Positions 1-4,030 of a DNA stretch of 5,410 nt are shown here, piece by piece. Numbering within the stretch: position 1 is the stretch's first letter; every line of letters begins with the position of its first letter. This stretch comes from an uncultured Clostridia bacterium (GTDB lineage Bacteria; Bacillota; Clostridia; Lachnospirales; Lachnospiraceae). The stretch lies in contig CALZBV010000167.1 in assembly GCA_945622055.1 (NCBI GenBank), positions 1-5,410 on the forward strand. The letters are read 5' to 3'. Under the pieces are notes generated by a model. The model saw nothing but the letters and a program-made list of their open reading frames with translations. It did not search any database and was not told the origin of the DNA. The translations under genes were made by a program, and so were the position numbers.

Positions 1-461
1 CGTGGTTAATGGGCAGTGTATTACGTGCGTTTCCACTGTGGATTTCTGCACTCAGTCTTTTGCTTATGGAACGAAACAAAGGTGTTCTGACCAACTTTGG
101 TTGTTTTACGACCCGGCCGTTAGCACCGGATTTGGAGGTACGGGAACCCTATGACCTGGATGCAGTGCGAAATGAGTATGAGAAGTATCGAAAACAGGAG
201 CTTTCTACAGAGGAAAAAAGAGAGAAACGAAGAGGAATAGTGCACTACAGTTTTTTGGTAATTGTTTTGATTCTGACGATGATGAACAGTTTTTTGGAAA
301 TGTTCGGTTCGGGATTGTCTGCGGGAACGTTTTCCATTGTTTCCAGTCTGGTCTCGTATGTATTGGCAATCAGTTCTATTCTGACGGTATTTCAGCTGTG
401 TTTTCGGGAAATTGATGCCTCAAAGGAGCGAAAGGAGGGAGGAGACGGATGCAGTTTTTGA
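1..461 (+). CDS. Unrecognised membrane protein, 3' part (5' end outside window)
   Basis: The frame is open from the left edge, and the first ATG at 9 has no visible ribosome site before it, so the gene very likely begins outside the window. Numbered from that ATG, residues 1-22 look like the end of a membrane helix. Residues about 40-78 are a charged, probably cytoplasmic segment rich in Glu, Lys and Arg. Two hydrophobic segments follow at about 79-97 and 103-131, then a short basic/acidic tail. I recognise no family motif. The stop lies inside the next gene (13-bp overlap), so it is translationally linked to a GntR regulator and an ABC transporter. It could be an accessory or second membrane subunit of that transporter, or a membrane protein of unrelated function that shares the regulator; the sequence does not decide. 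That it is a coding gene is fairly sure; its function is unknown. Confidence 0.72.
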   Translation, partial: WLMGSVLRAFPLWISALSLLLMERNKGVLTNFGCFTTRPLAPDLEVREPYDLDAVRNEYEKYRKQELSTEEKREKRRGIVHYSFLVIVLILTMMNSFLEMFGSGLSAGTFSIVSSLVSYVLAISSILTVFQLCFREIDASKERKEGGDGCSF

Positions 462-823
462 TTTCAGGTCAGTCCACACTGGCAATATATGAGCAGATTA
501 TCAAGCAGGTAAAGACGGCGATTATTTCCGGTGAGCTAAAGCAGGGAGATATGCTTCCGTCAATTCGTGCTCTGGCAAAGGACCTCCAGATTAGTGTTAT
601 TACAACGAAGCGGGCCTACGAGGAGCTGGAAAAGGAAGGGTTGATTTTCTCGGTTTCGGGAAAAGGGTTTTATGTGTGTGAGCAAAATACAGACCTTCTT
701 CGTGAAAAGAAGCTTGCAATGGCAGAGCGTCATATGCTTGACAGCATCAAGGAATGCAAAGAGGCAGGTATGGAGCGGGATGATATTCTCGAAATGGTCG
801 AGGTTTTACTGGATGCAGATTAG
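449..823 (+). CDS. GntR-family transcriptional regulator, YtrA type
   Basis: This is a 124-residue DNA-binding repressor-type protein. Residues about 11-76 form the GntR winged helix-turn-helix: a first helix (YEQIIKQVKTAIISGEL), the family hallmark LPSIRALAKDL at 36-46, the recognition helix ISVITTKRAYEELEKEGLI at 48-66, and the wing SGKGFYV at 70-76. Only about 48 residues follow, mostly helical and charged, too short for the FadR, HutC or MocR effector or aminotransferase domains. That length and the ABC genes directly downstream are the signature of the YtrA subfamily. Members usually repress their own operon; B. subtilis YtrA responds to some cell-wall-active antibiotics, but that inducer cannot be transferred to this protein. 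AGGAGG-like sequence at 431-444 precedes the ATG. The gene overlaps the upstream gene by 13 bp and ends 13 nt before the ATPase start preferred here. No operator is visible; it would lie upstream of the operon. Confidence 0.93.
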   Translation: MQFLISGQSTLAIYEQIIKQVKTAIISGELKQGDMLPSIRALAKDLQISVITTKRAYEELEKEGLIFSVSGKGFYVCEQNTDLLREKKLAMAERHMLDSIKECKEAGMERDDILEMVEVLLDAD

Positions 824-824
824 T

Positions 825-830
825 GAGAGG
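825..830 (+). promoter_or_regulatory. Ribosome binding site deciding the ATPase start
   Basis: GAGAGG lies in the 13-nt gap after the regulator stop, six bases before ATG 837. It supports this start over ATG 672, which lies within the regulator, and slightly over ATG 813, whose GAGG at 800-803 is nine bases upstream. Confidence 0.55.
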
Positions 831-836
831 ACAAAT

Positions 837-1634
837 ATGAGAAATACTTTGAAAGAATTTCAGGGGAGTGAGGAGGAGCGTCTGCAGGCGCCTGCAGTGA
901 GCGTTTCCGGCGTTGGAACGTCCTTCTTTCATTTCAAAGAGAAAAGCTTTAAGCTTCAGGATATTTCTTTTACGCTTGAGCGGGGATATATTCTTGGTCT
1001 GATTGGAAGAAACGGTTCCGGAAAATCTACGTTGCTTCGTATTTTACTGCAAAGCATTCCGAGAAAACGCGGAAGCATTTCCATTGCGGGATATGATGCA
1101 GCAACAAATGCAACAGCAGCAAAACGTGCAGTTGGTTATGTCGGAGAAGACCTCGAGTTTTTCACGAATGAAACTCTTTTGGAAAATGGCCGTATCATGG
1201 GCGGTTTTTTTCCTGTATTTCATGAGAAGCTGTATTTGGAGTATCTGGAACGCTTTGAGCTGTCTGCACAGCGGAAAGCTGACAGGCTGTCGAAGGGGGA
1301 AGCTACCAGGGCAGCGCTTGCCTTTGCACTATCACATGAGCCGGAGCTGTTGTTGTTAGACGAACCGACGGGCGGTCTTGATCCGTTGTTTCGGCAGGAA
1401 TTTCTTACAGTGCTTCAGGAGTCTTTACTGGAGGAAAAGATGGGAATTATTTTCTCAACGCATATTACCGAGGATCTTGATAAGATAGCGGATTATGTTA
1501 TGATGCTGGAGAAAGGCCGGATGCTTTTTTATAAATCAAAGGAAGAACTGTGGGAAGAGCTTAAGAGAGAGCAGGGTGAGGAGCTGTCATTGCAAAAGAT
1601 GATGTACCGGATCAGTAAGGAGGCAACCAGATGA
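837..1634 (+). CDS. ABC transporter ATP-binding protein (YtrB-like)
   Basis: A 265-residue cytoplasmic ATPase that would power the membrane subunit encoded next. Visible motifs are Walker A GRNGSGKST (57-65), signature-like LSKGEATR (151-158), Walker B LLLLDEP (171-177), D-loop GGLD (179-182) and switch histidine H209 in FSTHITEDLD. The usual Q-loop glutamine is replaced: the segment reads GYVGEDLEFF (100-109). This and the LSKG form of the signature resemble ATPases paired with small GntR regulators, by recollection. The frame stays open upstream to an ATG at 672 inside the regulator gene, but that extension only reads the regulator out of frame. ATG 837 is preferred because GAGAGG at 825-830 sits six bases before it. 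ATG 813 (GAGG at 800-803) and GTG 897 are possible alternatives, and the first 20 residues precede the conserved ABC core. The last four bases overlap the next gene (ATGA). Substrate and direction of transport are unknown. Confidence 0.92.
   Translation: MRNTLKEFQGSEEERLQAPAVSVSGVGTSFFHFKEKSFKLQDISFTLERGYILGLIGRNGSGKSTLLRILLQSIPRKRGSISIAGYDAATNATAAKRAVGYVGEDLEFFTNETLLENGRIMGGFFPVFHEKLYLEYLERFELSAQRKADRLSKGEATRAALAFALSHEPELLLLDEPTGGLDPLFRQEFLTVLQESLLEEKMGIIFSTHITEDLDKIADYVMMLEKGRMLFYKSKEELWEELKREQGEELSLQKMMYRISKEATR
882..897. repeat. Perfect 16-bp palindrome in the 5' end of the ATPase gene
   Basis: CTGCAGGCGCCTGCAG is its own reverse complement, with no mismatch. As RNA it could fold into a six-pair stem with a GCGC loop. 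It falls in codons 16-21, in the N-terminal segment before the conserved ABC core. AGGAGG at 871-876 lies just upstream, and an in-frame GTG starts at 897. It may be chance codon usage, an RNA structure affecting translation, or a protein-binding site; no function is shown. Confidence 0.4.
1617..1623 (+). promoter_or_regulatory. Strong ribosome binding site of the ABC membrane subunit
   Basis: AAGGAGG is placed seven bases before ATG 1631, inside the last codons of the ATPase gene. Together with the ATGA overlap it indicates coupled but also independently strong translation of the membrane protein. Confidence 0.75.
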
Positions 1635-2308
1635 GAGAATACATCAGGGCAGAGTGGTATCTTTACAGAAGAAGCAGTACCAGAATTGTCATAGGAATGA
1701 TATTTTGCGTGCTTTATTTTCTGGCGCAGATTCTTTGTGGAATTATGCCGCCGGGATATTGCGTTTTTGTTGTTTTTCTTGGAATTATAGCTTTTTGTCT
1801 GCTTTTTTATCCGCTGTATTCCAATTCAGTCAGGATTTCCGCCAAAGGAAAAGCAAATATTTCAAGCAAAAAGCAGATGCTTTGTCTTGGTGAAACCAAA
1901 CGGGTGTTTTTACAGATTCGATTTGCGACGTTTCTGGCCATTCTTCTTTTTTTGATTGCCGGAGGGGGACTGTTCCAGAGTATCTTTTTTGTTCTGCAAA
2001 ATGAAATGTTTCGTGGGGAGAATTGTCTTTATGTTGTATTTTTGTTGTCCAGTGCTGCGCTTTTGGTTGCGATTACGATGATTATGCTTCCGCTGAATTT
2101 TGGTGCCGGCTTTGTCGGTGGTGCCATTGGATATGTTTTCGGAAAATCGGTAGGAGAGTCCATGGAGTTTTCCTCTGAATCGAAATTTGCAAAGGGGGTT
2201 GTAGCAGACGCAGGGTATATGACCTTGATTTTGTTTCTTATTTATCTTGTCGTCTTTCTTACGAATTATTATCTTGCCTTCCGGTCAGAAAAAATCAGAG
2301 CAAAGTAA
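1631..2308 (+). CDS. Probable ABC transporter membrane subunit
   Basis: A 225-residue, very hydrophobic protein. Likely membrane helices are at about 19-38, 42-63, 98-122, 133-155 and 196-217, with a glycine-rich hydrophobic stretch at 157-171 that may be a sixth. A basic cytoplasmic loop (68-97, many Lys and Arg) separates the second and third helices, and both ends are positively charged. There is no signal peptide or enzymatic motif. Its role is assigned from context: it starts within the stop of the ATPase gene (ATGA overlap) and is the last gene of a GntR-ABC unit, where the permease normally stands. Five or six helices fit the ABC-2 type fold, but I see no diagnostic ABC-2 motif. A functional pump would need two membrane halves, so it would form a homodimer or pair with the protein encoded at the start of the window. 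Confident as a membrane protein; moderately sure as the transporter subunit. Confidence 0.82.
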   Translation: MREYIRAEWYLYRRSSTRIVIGMIFCVLYFLAQILCGIMPPGYCVFVVFLGIIAFCLLFYPLYSNSVRISAKGKANISSKKQMLCLGETKRVFLQIRFATFLAILLFLIAGGGLFQSIFFVLQNEMFRGENCLYVVFLLSSAALLVAITMIMLPLNFGAGFVGGAIGYVFGKSVGESMEFSSESKFAKGVVADAGYMTLILFLIYLVVFLTNYYLAFRSEKIRAK

Positions 2309-2309
2309 T

Positions 2310-2335
2310 TACTGCAATGTAATCGTAATGCAGTA
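2310..2335. terminator. Weak hairpin between convergent genes
   Basis: TACTGCA (2310-2316) and TGCAGTA (2329-2335) are perfect inverted repeats of seven bases around a 12-nt loop. They fill almost all of the 28-nt gap between the ABC operon and the convergent permease gene. Neither strand has a T-run directly after the stem (on the minus strand the nearest is six Ts about 15 nt further on), so it is at best a weak bidirectional terminator. Confidence 0.3.
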
Positions 2336-2336
2336 G

Positions 2337-3467
2337 CTACAGCTTTGAGAAGAGATAGTACTGAAGCAGATATAAAACAATCAAAAGACCAAAATTAATG
2401 ACGGAGAAAAGCAAATAATATTGTCTGGTTTTCTCCGGATTGTGCTTCTTGTACTCGGTAAATGTAATCAGGCTGGCAAGAGAGGCGATGAGCGTACCCA
2501 GCCCGCCTAAGTTTACCGCCGGAAGCAGGGAGGCATAATCCCCGGTAAAATGTGACAGCAAAACAGCACTTGGTACGTTACTGATAAACTGACACGACAG
2601 GATTCCAAACAGCAGAGTGTTTTTCGGAAGAAGTCCGGCGAAAAAACTGCTGACGGCCGGTATTCTGGAAAGATTTCCACTGAAAACAAAAAAAGCGCAA
2701 AAGGTTCCGAGCAGAGGGTAATTTACCTCTGCGATTGCTTTTTTATCAAGGAAAAACAATAGAATTGTTATCGCAATGGTTCCGGCCAGAAACGGAACGA
2801 TGCGAAATACTATCAGGATGCTGAAAACAAAGAGTACCGAATAAATGAGGGTGCGTCCCTTTGGTAAAGTGTAACCGGAATCTTTGGCAAGCGTCAATGG
2901 CTCCGGCTTTACAAAGCAGCAGATTAACAGGATTAAGATGGTTGCTGCCAGAAAGGACGGAAACATGATTTTAACAAATTCCAGGGTGTCAATTTCAAAG
3001 TAGGAATAAAGATAAAGATTCTGCGGGTTCCCAAACGGAGTTACCATTCCGCCGAGATTTGCGGCGATGTTTTGCATGATGAATACAAATGCCATGGCTT
3101 TGTTATTGTTTGTGCCGGAAAGAACAAAATAACCGAGGGGCAGAAAGGTCAGCAGAGCCATATCATTTGCAAGGAGCATGGAACCGACAAAGGTAATCAG
3201 TACGAGTCCGAGTGTAGCGTTTCGTAACGTATGAAGCTTTATTATGATTGCCTTGCTGAGAATTTCAAAGACATGGATATGGGAAAAAGCAGCTACCACA
3301 GCCAGTGTGCAGTAGAGTGTGGCAAGTGTTCTGAGATCAAAGTAGGATAAATACGTATCGTCAATCGGGACAAGGAAGCACGTAATCAGCATTGCAACGA
3401 TTGCAACGCAAAGAATGGTTTGTTTTTTGAACCACTGAATAAGGAGCGGGGTAGTTTTCTCTGACAT
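2337..3467 (-). CDS. SLC13/ArsB/CitM-like permease (IT superfamily), substrate unknown
   Basis: A 376-residue integral membrane transporter with about ten hydrophobic segments after a short cytoplasmic N-terminus. Two related half-site motifs fit the ion transporter superfamily: LLANDMALLTFLPLG (98-112), with NLGGMVTPFGNPQNL (137-151), in the first half; and CQFISNVPSAVLLS (292-305), with NLGGLGTLIASLAS (319-332), in the second. Such Asn-rich re-entrant loops line the substrate and ion site in SLC13, ArsB and CitMHS proteins. At 376 residues it is shorter than typical SLC13 carriers, and the substrate (a di- or tricarboxylate, an oxyanion such as arsenite, or another anion) cannot be read from sequence. 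The frame is open to an ATG at 3566, but that start lacks a ribosome site and would run through the promoter. ATG 3467 has GGAG six bases upstream. It is transcribed alone, convergent with the ABC operon. No arsenic or citrate regulator is adjacent. Confidence 0.88.
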   Translation of the reverse strand: MSEKTTPLLIQWFKKQTILCVAIVAMLITCFLVPIDDTYLSYFDLRTLATLYCTLAVVAAFSHIHVFEILSKAIIIKLHTLRNATLGLVLITFVGSMLLANDMALLTFLPLGYFVLSGTNNNKAMAFVFIMQNIAANLGGMVTPFGNPQNLYLYSYFEIDTLEFVKIMFPSFLAATILILLICCFVKPEPLTLAKDSGYTLPKGRTLIYSVLFVFSILIVFRIVPFLAGTIAITILLFFLDKKAIAEVNYPLLGTFCAFFVFSGNLSRIPAVSSFFAGLLPKNTLLFGILSCQFISNVPSAVLLSHFTGDYASLLPAVNLGGLGTLIASLASLITFTEYKKHNPEKTRQYYLLFSVINFGLLIVLYLLQYYLFSKL

Positions 3468-3473
3468 AGTTTT

Positions 3474-3477
3474 CTCC
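3474..3477 (-). promoter_or_regulatory. Ribosome binding site deciding the permease start
   Basis: On the minus strand GGAG, within TTGGAGAAAACT, lies six bases before ATG 3467. It supports the 376-residue start over the longer reading from 3566. Confidence 0.7.
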
Positions 3478-3492
3478 AACAATGAAATACTT

Positions 3493-3506
3493 GTGCGGAT
3501 GCGCAC
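3493..3506. repeat. Short inverted repeat in the permease leader
   Basis: GTGCG (3493-3497) and CGCAC (3502-3506) flank GATG. The element sits immediately downstream of the predicted transcription start of the permease gene, where an operator or a small leader hairpin could act. It is only five pairs long, so chance is quite possible. Confidence 0.3.
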
Positions 3507-3514
3507 CAAATCAG

Positions 3515-3542
3515 ATTTTACCACAAGGAACAAAAAAATCAA
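3515..3542 (-). promoter_or_regulatory. Candidate sigma-A promoter of the permease gene
   Basis: Reading the minus strand, TTGATT (3542-3537, four of six consensus bases) and TAAAAT (3520-3515, five of six) are separated by 16 bases, which include a T-run. The expected start near 3508 gives a leader of about 40 nt to ATG 3467. This agrees with the shorter start of the permease. Confidence 0.55.
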
Positions 3543-3566
3543 TAGGTTTTTCCGACCGGGGAACAA

Positions 3567-3589
3567 AGAATATCGCTTTGCGATATTCT
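3567..3589. repeat. Perfect 10-bp inverted repeat with 3-nt loop, role unassigned
   Basis: AGAATATCGC (3567-3576) and GCGATATTCT (3580-3589) pair completely around TTT. The element lies about 25 bp upstream of the predicted -35 box of the permease and just beyond the terminator of the neighbouring minus-strand gene. On the minus strand only a broken TTTGTT follows; on the plus strand five Ts follow seven bases after the stem, but no plus-strand gene leads into it. It could be an operator, a backup terminator or a dispersed intergenic repeat. Confidence 0.6.
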
Positions 3590-3611
3590 GCGCCGCTTTT
3601 TCCTATTACAC

Positions 3612-3641
3612 AAAAAAGACTGCCGCAATCGCGACAGTCTT
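3612..3641 (-). terminator. Intrinsic terminator after the small acidic-tail gene
   Basis: In the minus-strand RNA, AAGACUG and CAGUCUU form the lower stem (3641-3635 with 3622-3616). A U-G wobble (3634 with 3623) and CGC/GCG complete 11 pairs around a GAUU loop. The stem runs into a six-base U tract (3617-3612). It begins eight bases after the stop codon of the gene ending at 3649, and would also end any pcrA read-through. Confidence 0.88.
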
Positions 3642-3648
3642 AAGGAGT

Positions 3649-3960
3649 TTACTCTTCTGTAGTCTCTACGGCAGCTTCTGCTACTGCTTCTGCTACGGCT
3701 TCTTCATCCTCGAAATCATCTTCACCGTAATCCTCGAACTCATCGTCTAATTCCCCGTCCTCAACGTAAGCCGGGTTCAGATAACGATAAACGACAACAG
3801 CAATAATAGCGATAAGAGCAATTGCGCCGATAATAGCAAAGACGTAAACAGCAGTGTTCTTCTTCTCCGGCTCCTCTTCCTTCTTCAGATGAAGGAGTTC
3901 AGCAAGCTTCGCATTAGAAGCAATCAGATCTTCAATTTTTTGTCTTCCACAGCAACTCAT
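3649..3960 (-). CDS. Small single-helix membrane protein with acidic C-terminal tail
   Basis: A 103-residue protein. It begins MSCCGRQKIEDLIASNAKLAELL, a short amphipathic helix with two adjacent cysteines, followed by a Lys/Glu-rich linker (26-34). One strong membrane helix spans about 36-58. The tail after NPAYVED (62-68) is nearly all Asp, Glu and Ala. There is no signal peptide, and charge balance suggests the N-terminus may be cytoplasmic, but this is uncertain. I recall similar short Lachnospiraceae proteins with a YRFF-P-Y motif after the helix and an acidic tail, annotated as DUF4366; this assignment is from memory. ATG 3960 is chosen because AAGGAAGG (3978-3971) precedes it; the frame runs to an ATG at 4014, which has no such site. 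It follows pcrA by 70 nt on the same strand and ends at a clear terminator. The function is unknown. Confidence 0.85.
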   Translation of the reverse strand: MSCCGRQKIEDLIASNAKLAELLHLKKEEEPEKKNTAVYVFAIIGAIALIAIIAVVVYRYLNPAYVEDGELDDEFEDYGEDDFEDEEAVAEAVAEAAVETTEE

Positions 3961-3970
3961 AGTCAGATGA

Positions 3971-3978
3971 CCTTCCTT
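3971..3978 (-). promoter_or_regulatory. Ribosome binding site deciding the small-protein start
   Basis: On the minus strand AAGGAAGG is ten bases before ATG 3960, a slightly long but workable spacing. The upstream ATG at 4014 lies inside the AT-rich promoter-like region and lacks a comparable site. Confidence 0.65.
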
Positions 3979-4004
3979 TCCTTCAAAGTAAATTCTTATA
4001 TTAG

Positions 4005-4013
4005 AGTATAGCA
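4005..4013 (-). promoter_or_regulatory. Candidate extended -10 promoter of the small gene
   Basis: The minus strand reads TGCTATACT, matching the extended -10 pattern TG-N-TATAAT with one deviation. No good -35 box lies 17 bases upstream (TAGTAA), as is allowed for extended -10 promoters. A start near 3998 would give a leader of about 38 nt. It lies just after the pcrA stop, so the small gene may be transcribed both on its own and by read-through. Confidence 0.4.
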
Positions 4014-4030
4014 TATCTTTTCATAAATTA

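Noticed and set aside
15..24. AGTGTATTAC as a possible YtrA operator half-site
   Set aside because: It lies inside the coding frame of the first gene and has no inverted partner within a reasonable distance.
672..836. Extended N-terminus for the ABC ATPase from ATG 672
   Set aside because: This stretch is the regulator gene read in another frame; the ATPase has a ribosome site and ATG at 837 after the regulator stop.
747..932. Minus-strand 61-residue reading
   Set aside because: Antisense to the regulator and ATPase ends, with no ribosome site or recognisable motif.
1003..1359. Plus-strand reading with a glutamine-rich MMQQQMQQQQ stretch
   Set aside because: It lies wholly within the ATPase gene over its Walker A to Walker B region. 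The glutamines come from an out-of-frame reading of alanine-rich ATPase codons.
1654..1893. 79-residue plus-strand reading inside the ABC membrane subunit
   Set aside because: Shadow frame of a clearly hydrophobic coding gene with its own strong ribosome site.
3468..3566. 33-residue N-terminal extension of the permease
   Set aside because: It would cover the predicted promoter and leader, has no ribosome site, and the family does not need it.
3493..3750. Plus-strand 85-residue reading across the intergenic region
   Set aside because: It spans a promoter, a hairpin and a terminator, then reads antisense to the acidic tail of the small protein; no start signal is visible.
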